Origin: Crocodylus rhombifer
Lineage: Eukaryota; Chordata; Crocodylia; Crocodylidae
Length of the DNA stretch: 64,000 bases
NCBI GenBank assembly: GCA_038503035.1
Contig: JAVSML010001161.1
Location: forward strand, 234,278 to 298,277
Direction: 5' to 3'
A program made the translations under genes and the position numbers. Shown one piece after another: positions 35,640 to 48,929 of the stretch. Each line of letters starts with the position of its first letter. Position 1 is the stretch's first letter. Under the pieces are notes generated by a model that was not told where the DNA came from, did not search any database, and was given only the letters and a program-made list of their open reading frames with translations.

Positions 35640-36480
35640 GATTGCACATCCCCGATCTCCCAGGGTCAACCTCCCCTGCCCCTCACTGCAAGGTAGTACA
35701 TGGGGAGCATCTGCCTGTGTGGTATGTGATGCTGCGCATGGGTCTGCAGCGTGACACCACGTGTCTGTGCTCATCTGGACATGGCCTCTGAGTGCCACTC
35801 TGATCCCTTTCCCGTGCCTGACCTGCTGTTTTGTTTTCTGATTCATGTTCTGTGCACACATGCTGGGGTAAGTATTTCCTGTGGGACAAATAGTGGCACA
35901 TAGTTGTGCTGCTGATGTTTGTCCCCAGGCATGCCCCTGAACACATGCCCTGGCACACAGCAAATTGACCCGGGTGGGGAAGAGGAGGCTAGGACCAACC
36001 TTACCTGGTCCTGCCAGTAAGTCATGCCTCTGACTGGCTAGGCTCTGTTTCTAGTAGCACATGCTGCTGCTGATGTGCCACACCTCTCTCTCTTTTTTTT
36101 TTTTTTAAGTGAGTTTGTTTTTTGTTTTGTTTTGACTTTTTTAACATGGAGAGCTCCTGGTGTCAAAAAAACCCAAACAAAACCCGCCATGCTGCAAATT
36201 AGCAGAGCAGCAAACTGGTGCACATACGCTGCATGTGTTTTGTGGCACTGCAAACTGCATGTGTGCACTCATCTGGGCATGCCAACACTGTCCTTGCCAC
36301 TTGTGGCATGCATGCTGCAGATTGGTTGCCCTTGTTGTACCTGATGCCATAGCATCAAAGGGGAGGAAGCTGTCCTGTTCAGATGCAGAAAGGAAGAGAC
36401 CCAGACATCCACACCAGAAAATAGTGGGGAATAGATGAAGAGCGGGATTGGGTGGTGGATGGGAAGAGACTAGGACTCAG
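35640..36480. other. Moderately GC-rich block in intron 3, probably repeat-derived
   Basis: Base composition differs from the flanking intron. It contains repeated CATGCCC/GGCATGC words and short frames on both strands with no conserved domain. A T12 tract at about 36092-36107 separates two parts. Origin unknown. Confidence 0.35.
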
Positions 36481-36573
36481 TGAGAGCATCCTGAAAAGTG
36501 ATACTAGTATTTTCTGAGGAAAAGAGATTAGAAAGAGTCTAAGTAGAGAGTGTACCTGCAACAAGGGGCCCAG

Positions 36574-36601
36574 AGTGTGTGTGTGTGTGTGGGGGGGGGG
36601 G
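36574..36601 (+). repeat. (GT)n followed by a G12 run
   Basis: Alternating GT from 36574 runs into twelve G at 36590-36601. Confidence 0.85.
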
Positions 36602-37837
36602 AGGGCACCAGTGCATTTTACAGCTGTCTCCTGATAGAATCACCTCATCCTCTTTCTGAAACTGGCCTAAATAAAGAATGACAACTTAATGCTGTTGGTT
36701 AGTCGATCAGCTCGTAGTCAGGGTCCATGGAGTTCCCACCCTGCTGATAGCCATTGTGGGCATCAGCAAAAGACCACACAATAAAACCTCTATCTTTAAC
36801 AATCTAGGCAATTGCATTTGCAGCATATGTTTTAAAGAACACAATTTAAATTAAAGAGTTAAGCTTCTCGAAGTTAGCAGTATTATGGGTTGCTGGGCAA
36901 CTGTAATTGCCCCCCACCCCGACACGAAACTTGTATGTTTGCAGTATGATGGTGTTTAATTGCCTGATCATGTTGTTGTTTTCTGTAGGACCATTGCCTC
37001 AGTCAGCAATCAGGGTGGCTCTGTTATGAGAAGTAATCATGGTTGGACTTTTGCATCATTCCTTGTAAAGTTGAAAGGTGTGTAATGAATGAAGGAGGTG
37101 GCTGCAGCATGAGTAGGTGGTCCTGTATTTAAGACAGTTGAATTCTCTGTAAAATTCCACTGCTATCCCCTAAAGATTCTCAGCTCAGCTATATTTTTGG
37201 TCTTGTATTTAAATTAACCTTCTTTAAGAGTAGCTGCTTGTGAAGGCCTTTTCACTACTCAGTGTGAGAATAGATGTTCTCCAGAGGCTACAGTTTTGTG
37301 CTCAAAAGTGGTAATCAATGCTCTGCTCTGAAATGGAGCCTTTTGTGGACACCTGTTAAATTATCCAAATCTTAAGGAGGGGAACATGGTTCAGCTTGCT
37401 AGATAATCCAGTAACCAACTTGGCACAGCTCCTAGGTGCTCTCCACACTAGAGAAACGATGAGTGTTTAAAATGGGTTAACTGATATTTTAAAACCCTAG
37501 GGTACATGGAATAATTTGTCAGCTTGTTTCCAGCTAAAGTGTTTAAAAATAGCTAAGCAAACTGTACTTTCCTAGATACAGTCCTGGAACCTTCAGAAGA
37601 ATCTGTAGCATTCTTCCAGGGCATCTTCTCTTGGCATGCAAAAATAGGAAAGCCTAAGGCATCTATTGTATCTAGTGGAGATGTTGTCATGTGTTTGCTA
37701 ACCTTAATAGTACAATTGCATCCTTTTTTTTTTTTTTTTTTTTTTAAAAAGAAGAAGGTACTTTTTTGTGTTTGTAAAGTCAAAGTTTTTCTGCCAAAAA
37801 ATGTAAAATGAAAGTCTTATGATAAAGAAGCACTTGT

Positions 37838-39261
37838 GCTTGGGAGAGGCCCTGAAAGACTGGAAAAGGGCCAATGTGATGCCAGTCCTTAAGAAGGGGA
37901 GGAGGGAGGGTCTGGGAGACTATAGGCTAGTCAGTTTGACCTTGATTACTGGGTAAAATTTAGGGGAAAAAAAAACCAAAGTCCATTTTTGAGACTGGCA
38001 GAGGGCATGATACTAAAGGATACCTGTAACAAAACCACGTTGGTTAAGTTTTGTCTGACCAACCTCATCTCCTGTGATCAAGTAATGAACTGCTTTGATG
38101 TGGGAGATGCAGGTGATGTCATGTACTTAGATTTTACAAAGGCCTTCAGTATGGTCTCCCATGATGCTTCTGTAAAAAAACAAAACAAAAACAAACAGAC
38201 AAAACCCCCCCACAAAACCTGGGGGATTTGGGGCTTGCAGAGTCCATGGTCAGGTGAGTTGGGAACTGGCTAAGGGGTCGAACCCAGAGGGTGTTAGCTT
38301 ATGCATCTGTATCGTTTTGGCGAGAGGTGGTCAGTGGTGTCCTGCATGGTTTGATTCTTGGCCCCATGCTGTTTAACTTCTTTATCAGTGATGTAGATGA
38401 TGTGGAAAGCATGCTGGCCAAGTCTCCATACAGTGCTAAGTTATGGGGAAAAGCAGTCACGGTAGGAGATAGGATGTGGATCCAAGCAGACCTGTATATG
38501 TTGGGAAGGTGGGTGAAACTGGATGCAGTTCAATGAGAATAAATGCAGAGTGCTTTTTTTGGGGAGAAGTAACCAGCAATATGAATATAGGTTAGGAGGA
38601 GATGTCTTGGCCAGCATGATGCGTGAAAGGGACCTCACGGTTGTGGTTGATCACAGAATGAACGTAAGCTGCCAGTGCAACACTGTAGTCAACAGAGCTA
38701 ATGGCATACTGGGATGCATTAGCCGATTGTGTTGCAGGGCTAAGGAAGTGATACTGGTGTTGGTGAAACCCCAGATGGAGCGCTGCATCCAGTTTTGGGC
38801 ACTGTGCTTCAAAAAAAGTCATGGAGAATCTTGAAGTCCAGGGAAGGGCCGCAACAATTATTTAAGGGCCTGGAGGACAAATCTTATGAGAGAAGATTAA
38901 GGGATCTGAGGAAGAGAAGACTGAGCGGGACTTGATGGCTGTCTATAAGTATGTAAGGGGTGAATGTTGGGAGCTGGGAGAGAATTGTTTTTTTTGCTAG
39001 GGCACCCCAGGGGAGGACAAGGAAGAATTGGAGGATGGTTTCAGGTTGGATGCAAGGAAGAACTTCTTTATGGTAATGGTGAACAGAATCTGGAATAGGT
39101 TTCCCAAGGAGGTGGTGCAGTCCCCAACCTTGGAGGTCTTCAAGAGGAGATTGAACAAACACCTTGCTGAGATCATTTGATCTCACCAGTATTCCTGGCC
39201 AGAGCAGGGGTGTTGGACTCAATCCTTCAAGGTCCCTTCCAGCCCTTAATTTCTATGATTC
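37838..39261 (+). mobile_element. CR1 LINE (copy C), reverse transcriptase to 3' tail
   Basis: Decayed ORF2 frames include DVMYLDFTKAFSMVSHDA (38113-38166), a SGVLHGLILGPMLFNFF stretch near 38335 and a C-terminal region near 38880-39180. The tail near 39210-39255 reads TTGGACTCAATCCTTCAAGG, TCCCTTCCAGCCC and TTCTATGATTCT. It is a different CR1 subfamily from copy A. It is interrupted at 38170-38220 by an A/C-rich tract and has many stops. Confidence 0.92.
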
Positions 39262-39599
39262 TCACTGCCTCACATAATAGAGCAGATTTGTTTTCAAGTT
39301 AAAAATCTGAGTATAACTAATTTTTCAAGAACTATTTTGTATTGGCCAAGCATCTTCGATGCTCTCATTTTTAAACTTTTAAGCTACAAACAGATATCGC
39401 ATTTGTGTTGGGATAAACCATTTTATCCTGGGACAAAGTACATCTTGATAATCATGAATCCTAAGAAAGATAACCAGCTGAGAAATACTAATGGTTTATA
39501 TTGGGATGTTGAAAAGTATGTCCAAATGGTTATGCCAGGACAGCATCATTTAATCAATGCCAGAAAAGTGCTAGTACATTCAGCTGCTCACTAAACCCT

Positions 39600-40125
39600 A
39601 ATTAGAAAGGCGATGTGTGTACACACCAATCCCAAGATATTTCTGTTCTAGGACAAACATGGGCACAGCTCCCTCCCTGCCCCCCACCTTGCAACATGGT
39701 GGTGGGAGAGACTCATCTTGGATTTGAGTACTGGCCAGGGCTGCTGACTTCTCTAGCCTGGGCTGGGACTGGGGCCAGAGTGGCTGCATAGGGTAAGTGG
39801 CAGCAGGAAGCGGGGAGAAGAAGTAAGTGGCTGGGGGGTGGGAGACAAGTGACAGGTGCAGATGTGGGGGTAAGACGGGAAGTTTAGGCTGCTTGCTGGC
39901 ATATTGCTTCTTTCCATGCTTCTTGTCCTTCTGCTACTGCTTTTCTTGCTTCAGTGGTGCTGGGGGGGAGACAGCAGGGGATAAATTGAAGGCAGCCCTT
40001 CAATCATTACTTCTCTACATGGAAAGTGATAAAATTGTGAAAATTTTCCATGTATGGAATCTAATTATTGTGGGGGGATGGGGTGTTATCATAAATTCAA
40101 AGTCACCTTGGATTCAAGTATGATC
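39600..40125. mobile_element. Family G element with GC-rich interior
   Basis: The right part carries TTTTCCATGTATGGAATCTA and ends near CACCTTGGATTCAAGTATG, the arrangement seen at 24.0 and 49.0 kb. The interior (39660-39980) is GC-rich. Left boundary approximate. Confidence 0.45.
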
Positions 40126-42691
40126 ATTTTACAAAGGGGTAAACTTAAGCACAGAGGTGCAACCCTGAACACATTACAGCCTAATTGGCGGTCCTAGGGA
40201 GAATGCTGTAATTTCATTGGAAAGGAGTCTTTCTGCTAGATCACCATTTTTCAAAGCTGTGTCATGGTTAATTGTTTGAGAATTTCTATTCCTAGGTGTA
40301 TTAAGATGCTCTGGGGCCCTGGGTATGAAGGAGCTGAGCTCCAGTAGGGGAAGAAACCTCTTCTGCTCTTGGTGCTGCTGCTGCTGTGGAGGTCTGTGAC
40401 CCGGTTCTCACTCACGGGCAAGTTACAGTGAGCAACATGGAGTGAGGGGAGGCTTTATTTGTATGTTTATTTGCAAAGTTGTGTTGTATGCAAAATGGGC
40501 ATGCAAATGAATCTTCTTGTTTGCTTTGTATTGCTCACTGTGGCTGGCTGCTGAGTGAATGAGAACTGGGTCAAAATTGAAGAATAATTATCATATGACT
40601 TGCAGCACCTCCCCCGAGGCATCTTGTGGGGGAGGGGCCCTGGGCCCAGGCCCAGCTTGCCTGTATATTAGGCTGCCTGTGCTTCCATTCTTTCAGTAAG
40701 CAGGCCAGGAGATAATGTAAGCTGATTATCTTCTATTCAAGGGGTGAGGCACAATAACTTCCTTAAGTAGATGAAGTATTTCCTCCTCTTATGTTTAAAT
40801 AGACTATGAGCAGCATTGTTTACCAATGCCATCATCACCTTTATGCATACAGAAATTGTACACTTGGTAGGCCTTTTAGTTTAAGGCCCTGTCTAAACTT
40901 AGGGTGACTTTGCACTAATTTTTAGCATAGGAAATTTTTAAAATTAGTTGGGAGGTGTCTAAAGATACATTTAGTCTTTCTTTTAAGTGGGTTTTTTTGT
41001 TTGTTTGGTTCAATCCTGTAAAAAAACAAAACAAAAACAAAAAACCCAACAACCCCAAAACAAACACAACCTAAAACCAACTAAACAAACAAAAAAAGCT
41101 GGATCAAACTTAACTGAAAAATCATACAACCTTATCTAGACTGGCATTGTATAAAGTAGTGCAGTCCCCCTTCACCTTGGATACGTATGCACGTGCCTCT
41201 TCATGGTCACAATGCATGTTTTCCACTACCAATGTCCCCTACTGGAGACAGTTTATGTTGGCATTGGAGTTCTCTTGTTGGTTTAATTAAACCAGAGAAG
41301 CCAGAAAAGGATTCTTACAACTTTCTTTTCATGTTCCTAATTGATGTTGCTTTTCTGGGAAACTTGTCATATAACCATGTGGTATAAAGGAACTTATGCC
41401 AGTGTAGGTTGTTCCCATAAATTCAAGATACTAGACCCCTTTATACATGCTTAAGTCTTTCCATGTTGGGGATTGTACCCATTATAACTAGTATGGCGTG
41501 TTTCTTTTTAATTATATGCAAGAGTTAAAATGTTCCGTATGTGGACCGTGTCTTAAAGCTTAAAACATGCTGGGTAGCTGATTGGCTACATAATTTTTTA
41601 TATTAATTGTTGTAAGGGTACTGGTGATCCATCTGTGTTGCTGCTCCCAGGATAACTACAGTGGTGAAGGTATGTTTCGGTATTTTTTCCAGTGAAAACA
41701 GAATCTAGGGAACCAAAGAGGTATGTTGTTGAATTTGGAGATGGCCAGACTTGATGGTTCTAAGATAAAAAGCAAGTAAGAAAAAATGTTTTTAAACCCC
41801 CAGTCTGCCTGTATACATCATAAAAAGAAAAAAGGAGCAAGACTGGTGTAAAAACAAAATGGACCCACCCCACTTCCTCTTCAGGTCACCTTTTTTTAAA
41901 GTGGGAGTGGAGAATATTGGGGATTCTCAGTCAGTTTTGACGGAATCTAGTATCAAGATAAAACTTTAGCCTAAAAAAAAATTAGCATTCTGGAAATAGG
42001 GGTGTGAGGTCTGAAAGTAAAGTTGGACTGTAGCCTTAATTGCTACAGTGACTGCCTGAATTTACTGTGATGCACGTTTTAAGTGATGACTTTTGAGTTG
42101 TTGCACAAGCTTTTCCTGTTAGCTTTGAAGTAACACTTAAGAAAGATCATTCCTTGAGTTGTGCTGATTTAATTGATACTGGTGCATAAAAATTTCAGCT
42201 GCTTAAACTCGAGAGGCAGGAAGGGGGAATTAGCTGTTAGACCAAGCAGCACTACAAACCTTCCAGAAGAATGCCAAAAGCAACAGGATTTCGAAAGTAT
42301 GAAATGATGATGTCATGGCCTTTAAAAGTATGCCAGTGTTTCAGTTTTTACAGTCTGATTTGCTTATGCTTTTCAAATTTTAGCAAACGCAATTGCTGAG
42401 GACTGAATGATAAAAGAAGAGGTTAGAAGGAAGGTTGTAGAATAAAGGAATCAGCAAAGTAGCATTAGGTCTTACTACATTTATTGTATTATTATTTACA
42501 ATTATGGTAAAATATTCTTTAAGACATGATCCCATTTCTTCAGGTAAAGGGGTAATTCATACTACAAAACTGGCTCCTAGGAAGGCTAGTGTTTTCAGTG
42601 AGCAGGCCTGTCCTCCTCCTGCTATAAGCTAGATATATACATTTCTGAGCAATTTCTGGTGTGTACTTCTATATATCTAATTATATATAAA

Positions 42692-42969
42692 CTAGTGGTT
42701 TTCAACTACTTTTAAATTTAAAGCCTCCCTTTGAAACATGTCAGTTCTTAGTTTTCACTTAAGCTTTTTTCCAACTGCAGACAAGTAATAGAAGAAATTT
42801 TCTGTTGCAAAGGACTCAGACCAGGTCAGAATGTTTTTAATGTTATGGCTTCCTATTTGAAATCTCCTGTGAATCATGCTTGCACACCTAACAGCATTAA
42901 CATTATTTGGTATCTAGCATCACCGTAGAAAGGATTTTGTGTTACTGGCACCCTGGTTGAGAATCACTG
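42692..42969 (+). mobile_element. hAT MITE, CAGTGGTTCTCAACC family (copy 3), both ends present
   Basis: Left end CTAGTGGTTTTCAACTACTT and right end CCTGGTTGAGAATCACTG form the expected inverted repeat. Internal sequence aligns with the two other copies. Flanking 8-bp duplications are not clear. Confidence 0.8.
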
Positions 42970-43630
42970 TTGTAAACAGTTGATTAATCGAGTCTGTAGG
43001 AGCGTGGTAATTACTGTGCTCGGCAGACTCCAGCATCACTTGTATCGGCATCCTCGCTCTGAAAAATAGCGGTGGGGGCTCTTTTAACTAAAGCTTGTTT
43101 GACTCCCAGGGCAGGTGTATAAATGTCCCAAGTGTCCAGTTGGGGATCTTACAGTTTTTGTCTTCACATAGGATATCAGGATACTGTATATTTGCAGCTA
43201 CGTACATCCAGCTCTGGAAATCTGACTCTGTTGCTGGGGCTGGTGCTTTGTGTTTTTGGTGTCAAACCAGAAAATGCTGAAGTGGCATGACCTGAAACAC
43301 CTCTAGCATTTGATTTTACTGACAGTACAGTACCATAGTGTTGTAACAATGTTCTAGGATGGTGCTTCCTTTTTTATATGAGGAAGTTGACAGGTCATTG
43401 TATCCAGATTAGAATGTAAAGGCAGGATTGACTAGCAGATATTTATATCTTCTAAAAGTGATCACATGGTGATTAGCTGATGTTTGGAAGAAGTCTGAGA
43501 AGCACATCTTCTGAACCTTTTCTCTGTCTGCTTGCTGAAAAAAGTATGGTACTGTGTTCTCCCACTTTATAATGTAACCTTTCCCTGAAAACTGAGTACT
43601 TCACTATCAGCATCTTTTGTTCCCTCAATC

Positions 43631-43656
43631 GTTTGTTTGTTTGTTTGTTTGTTTGT
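43631..43656 (+). repeat. (GTTT)n microsatellite
   Basis: Six full GTTT units plus a partial one. Confidence 0.9.
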
Positions 43657-44040
43657 TCCTTCTGGGTAAAATGACAAGGCTTCCATCTCGCTGTGCATAG
43701 GTGACACCTTTAAATTCAGATACATCATGGGATTTTTTTATACTACCTACTTTCCTCATGGGCCAGACATGAAGACAAATAGTCTGAAGGATTTGTTAAT
43801 TATGAGCTCTGCAGACATGTTGGTGATATACAAGTCATAAAGGGCGTTAACAGCTTTTTAAAATAAAAAAATAGACAAAAAGAAAGTGGACAGAGGGAGG
43901 CAAGTTTAGGAATAAACGTGAGGATGATCCGAAAGGGTTAGGAAAAGGAAAAATGACCGCTGGACAAGTTTTCAAGCTATAGCCATTGTTTTTTTGGTGA
44001 TTTGAAATCTTTTCCTGCATCTGTTCTTTGTGACTCATTG

Positions 44041-44296
44041 GGTGCATCTACATGAGAGTGTTTACTGTGCATTAGCCTAATGACACCATGCAGAAGCATG
44101 TCATGGCAAAAACCGTGCTAATAGTCTATTATGCAGTGCTGTTAGGCTAATGTGGAGTAAGCATCACTAAATAACTGGACCCTGGTGCTGCTGTGCAGTA
44201 ACTTTAGGTCCTGCACATTTAGTTAGTACTTTATTAAGGAAGTACTAAACTAAATGCACAGCATCTAGGGCGCATTAATGATTATGTAGACATGCC
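44041..44296. mobile_element. Short TIR element, family F (short form)
   Basis: Starts GGTGCATCTACATGAGAGTG and ends ATTATGTAGACATGCC, a terminal inverted repeat of about 12-14 bp. Flanked by the direct repeat CATTG (44036-44040 and 44297-44301). It is rich in GCATTA/TAATGC words. Superfamily not assigned. Confidence 0.65.
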
Positions 44297-47200
44297 CATT
44301 GAAGAGAGAATAGCTAGACTTCAGTGAATTTTAAAGACTGCTAGAAATAGGAAACTGGCAAGAGTCCTTAGTCCAGGGACTTGGAGCAAATCTGGACATT
44401 CATCTTTACCACAGAGGCTAGTGGAGATTTCTCCTCTCACCAGGAAGGGCCCAAATGTTTTTTGGAAGAGCATTTTTACCTATTATTAGCTGGCTCTTTA
44501 GTTGTTGTAGGAGCAGAAACTTCTGACAGTGTAACTTGTAAAAAGGGACACCGTGACTCAGTGGTTTTAGGCTGTCCTCAAAGAGAGACTCCTTGTTAGG
44601 TGCTTTGTGCAAGTGCTTGGTAAATGTAATGTAGGCAGGAGCAGCAGAAGATGGCAGTGTTCAGATGGGAGCAGTTTGGGAAAAATGGACAAACCAAAGG
44701 GTCTGAAGAGTCTAGAAAAACCCCAGAGATGGCACCAAAAGCCATTGTCCTTGACCGTGGTTCTGCAGACTATAATTTGATGATGATTATTTTTTTTTCC
44801 CCCCTTCCACTTGTGTTCATCTGCAGAATATAGTTGGATTAAGAAAAAGAGACCTTGGTATATGTGTAGAGAGCATGTTGCAAAAGCGAATATGAATCTT
44901 ATTACTTGTGACATTTAACGCCACAAAGAATGCAGTGGGTAGCAGTGGTGACCAGAATCTAACTAGTGTGCCATTTTATCAAAATTTGCCTCTAAGATAG
45001 CTGTTTAAGTTGTCAGACATTTTTTGTTTATGGAATGCGGTATATTAAAACACTAATAAAGCCAACTTTTGTAATCTTTCTTTTGAGTAGACTTGAAAAT
45101 GCCAGCTTCCATTTCATTTAACAAACTTTAAAACCTGATTTCAGTTGTGCTCAGTAGAATCTGAAATACAGCATCTAGAAAACTGTTGGAGCCAGCTTGT
45201 TGAGGGGTTGCATGGAGCTTGGCATTTGGCATGGAGAATAATACACCTGTCTCATGAGAAATGTCACAGTCTTGACACAAACCCCCTATCTCCTGGCGAA
45301 TGAAGATCTAGGGAGCACTTTGTTTCCAGGCGCATGCTTCTGGATTGGTGTTACAGCAACTAGCACTTCAGAAGCATTGAAAGAGTTTGCCAGAACTTCC
45401 CTGTTTCCTAGTCCTGGTTAACAGGAGCTAGGAAGAAGGTGAAATTGGAAGGCAACTCTTCTACATACAACAAAAGCAATTAATTTGCAGTTTTCAAAAG
45501 TGAAACAGTCACAGAATATAAGCTTGGCAATGGTATTGTTGTAAAGCTGCTTTCTTATTGTATATGAATATATTATTATATGTATTCTAGCTTTTATGCT
45601 AGGTTTGGATCATGGTGTTAAGCTCTTTTCCACACCCGTGAGGGCTAGAAAGGTACTTAATCTTAAACATGACTTCCATCAATTGACAAGGAGCCAGGAA
45701 TCTTGGAAATGCCAAATATTGCAATAGTGTGCTGCAGTTTTGCGTGTATACTGCAGGAGTTGGCAGTATTGTGTACTGAATACATCCCTGAATTAGCTCA
45801 CCAGAGCAGCTGTAATAGCTAATGCCTGAGGGCTTTCTTGAGCCTCACAGGACTGCCTCTGTCAGTCTTGGATCTTGCTGATGGCTGAGGGGTAATTGTG
45901 ACAAGGGACAAGTTACTTCAGCAACAGCTGAGAATGGAGGAGTAGAAATGCAGTGACAAATATAAAAGTGGTCTACACAGATTTAAAACCACAGTGTGCA
46001 GCTTGTGTTCTGAAAGGTGGCTGGCTGCTGAATGCGACTTTTCCAGTGCCTTTTTTTGTACTTTCGGAGGCAGAATTAGTTTTGAAGATGAATTTGATGT
46101 GTGTGGTTCTTGAAAAATGTCAGTTATAACAAACTTTGACTGCTTGCTGAGTGTTAGGATCCATATCCAGAATCTTTTCAGGTGTCTTTCTTAGTCAGTT
46201 GTACGACAAAGTAAATCTCATGTTTCCTTGCTCTGTAGACATGATTGAAAAAATTATAGGATGTGAAGTGGCTACTAAAGTTTTAAAAGAGTGCCTTTGG
46301 TAAATAACACTGATCAGTAACTTACTAGGAGTGTAGTTGTTGGTGTTATGCTAGCAAAGTGGTGTGTTTTTTGTTTCGTTTTGGTGGGGGTTTTTTTGTT
46401 TAGAGCTTTTTCCAGCTCCATTCAGGCTGAAAGTGTAGATCTTGGTCCATCAAGATCACACCACTTTCCTTTTCCTTAGTGCTTGTTGTGCTGAACTTAT
46501 TTTGAAAACCTGACCAAAAAGTTCTTATTTTCTCTCCCTTCATGCCTCTGATTTTTTTCAGAAATATGGATTCTTGATGAAGCACAATGGTTCTTGTGAG
46601 ATGTGGAATGCTAATTCAAGTTCTCTGGAAGCTAAAATAAAGTTTTTCCTAAGTGAGCTTGAGGACCCTTTTGATTTTATGGTTTCAGTAATTTGTCGTG
46701 GGTAAATATTTTTGTCGGGCAAAAGAGGTTTCTTTTAGTTCCCTGCACAAGGGTTATTGGGCTGCTGATTATTCTGGGCTGGCCAAGTCACTCCCTGAAT
46801 TAGAGAAAGAGGTCTCAAGCTTTTTCCAGTACTGAGTAAGAACATCTTTAGGAGGAATGTTTGTGGGTTGGGAAAATAATTTTCTACTTAGCCCTGGTAC
46901 ATTATTTTTGTCCTTCTGTTTATTTCTCTGTAAATCAGATTTCACTTCCATGTTGTTTATAAACATGAAGCATCACAACAGCTTCTCTATTGAAAATGAC
47001 ATGATCTGGAAAAAACACATTTTTCATCCTCCTGCAGAGCATATTCTGATGTCAGGATTATATTTACAAATGCACCTCCTTCTATATGTCCAGTTTTTTT
47101 TTTTTTTTAAATTTGTAAGGTCAGTTTTTTTAATTTTATTCAGAGCATGGTAGAATTGAAGAAAGCAGCACAATCATTGCATGGTACTACCTTTGGTGGT

Positions 47201-47311
47201 TGCAGTTTAAGAATTAGGTCAGTTTGCTCTTAATGGCCTTAATGTGGGTTTTGAAGTATTTGTCTTTAGAGCAGCATGGAATAACTTGTATTTTACTGAA
47301 ATGTTTTAGGG

Positions 47312-47509
47312 CAGTAGTTTTCAAACTGCGCTCTGTGGGTCATCAGGGTTTCCACAGAGACTGGGGGGAGAGGTGGATGAGGCCAGGATGCGGTATTCCA
47401 CCATTGCTGGGCAGAGTTGCCTGGCTTTGCATCAGCTCATGGGATTGGGGTTCTGTAGCAGAAGTGATATGGAAGGGTTTGGCCACTTTAGGAAGTTTGA
47501 AAACCACTG
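47312..47509. mobile_element. hAT-like MITE 0.4 kb upstream of coding exon 2
   Basis: Ends CAGTAGTTTTCAAACTGCGC and GAAGTTTGAAAACCACTG are inverted repeats. The direct repeat TTAGGG flanks both sides (47306-47311 and 47510-47515), most likely what remains of an 8-bp hAT duplication. Confidence 0.78.
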
Positions 47510-47891
47510 TTAGGGTGTGGACATACAATATTTTGACCTGTTTAAATGCAGTTCAAGTTGAGGATGCATATGAGCCTGGTAAACCAGTTTAAACCTGCTT
47601 AGAATGGTTCAAAAGTGCACCAGGAAGAGTGGGTATTATTTTGACCTGGTTCAGGTCCTGTGGCTGCCCCCTGCTAACCATGAATGCTTCTGGAACATGG
47701 AACTGGTCTGGGGGCAAGGTAAGTGCAGGACCATAGAAGACTGGAGTAACAATGATGTTTATTTGTGGATTACAATGGACAGTTTCTTTTCCCAGGGGAT
47801 ATAGGAAAGCTTTGTGGCATAAGGTAGTTTGAGCCAAGATTACATTTTGCATCATCTGAAATGAAGTTTAATGTGCTTTTCGTCTCCTCAG

Positions 47892-48079
47892 GAGTTGTAG
47901 AAGGTGATCTAGCCGCTATCGAAGCATACAAGTCGTCAGGAGGAGATATCGCACGCCAGCTTACTGCAGATGAAGTACGCTTGCTTAATCGCCCTTCTGC
48001 TTTTGATGTGGGCTACACGCTTGTACATCTGGCTATACGCTTTCAGAGGCAAGATATGCTAGCAATTTTGCTTACTGAG
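47892..48079 (+). CDS. ZRANB1: ZRANB1/TRABID coding exon 2: ankyrin-like ubiquitin-binding domain
   Basis: 188 nt. The first two bases complete Gly272; then residues 273-334, from VVEGDLAAIEAYKSSGGD to LVHLAIRFQRQDMLAILLTE. This is the core of the AnkUBD, two ankyrin-like repeats that bind ubiquitin next to the OTU domain. The acceptor is CTCCTCAG and the donor CTGAG|GTGAGT, ending in phase 0. Confidence 0.98.
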
Positions 48080-48929
48080 GTGAGTTACTTTTGACCCTTA
48101 TTTAGATTAAATAGAGGCTTTTTATGTAATCCTGCCATGATGGAGTTTAAAACCACTGGAGTTTAGTTTAATTTCTTTGCAGATGAAAACTGACAAATGT
48201 TATTGGGCCAATTCATGCATTATTGCTTTCTTCTGTTTGTTTTAGCAACAGTCCTTTTGTGCAGGAAAATCTAACCAATTTTTCTGTATTCTTCCCATGT
48301 AAGCAGTTTTTCCTTTTAACCTTATTGGCAATGAAAGTAAGCGATTATGCTGTTTCCCGTGCTGTAGGGTGAGGAAGAGGAAATACCCCTAAGGCAAAAC
48401 ATTTTAGAAAGATAAACTGCTTTGGCTTTGTTGCTTAAATCTACGTAGCAGTGAAATGTGATTTGCTTTCCTTTCCTGCAGTTTGTATTTTTGTTTTGTT
48501 TTGCTTCTGGTTGAAAGACCTCTGTTTCCACCTTGTTTTCCCCGTTTCCTCCAATTTTCTCTAGTCTTTCTCCTTCATGAGATCAAACTCTACTACTTAT
48601 TGCACACTTCTGTCTTTCTCTTGCCCTTGCAATTTGTTATTTCCTGGAGACCTCACTCACTGGGTCCTTATTTTTGGTAATGTCTTCCCATCCAGGAAAA
48701 TGCCCTTTGCATCCATTTTGTCCATTCCTTCTATTCCACTTGGCCATTTGCCTGACTTGCAGGCAGCATTTCTATCATGGTTATTCTTTCTGCTTTCTTT
48801 TCTGAAACTGTTGGCTTCCCAAAATCCTTGAGGTACACTTCCTCCTCCCCTGCAGTATTTGTTCCTTGCACTCTTATTGCAGTGGGAATGGGGGTAGCTT
48901 TCCCAAAGAAGCTAGTGTGTGCGAAGGAA

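Larger units (their letters stand above)
29635..47891 (+). other. ZRANB1: ZRANB1 intron 3 (18.3 kb)
   Basis: Runs from GTAAGT at 29635 to the acceptor TTTTCGTCTCCTCAG at 47891 and splits the AnkUBD coding sequence after the first base of a Gly codon. It holds CR1, hAT MITEs, GC-rich blocks and simple repeats (listed separately). The rest is AT-rich and without a recognisable gene. About 40885-41165 and 31700-31960 look like decayed MITEs but I could not set ends. Confidence 0.9.

Noticed and set aside
35528..36438. Multiple frames of about 90-108 codons
   Set aside because: Opposing overlapping frames, cysteine/histidine-rich by composition, no splice sites or domains that hold up.
47306..47515. 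TTAGGG repeats as interstitial telomere sequence
   Set aside because: Only one unit on each side, located exactly at the ends of a MITE; best read as its target duplication.
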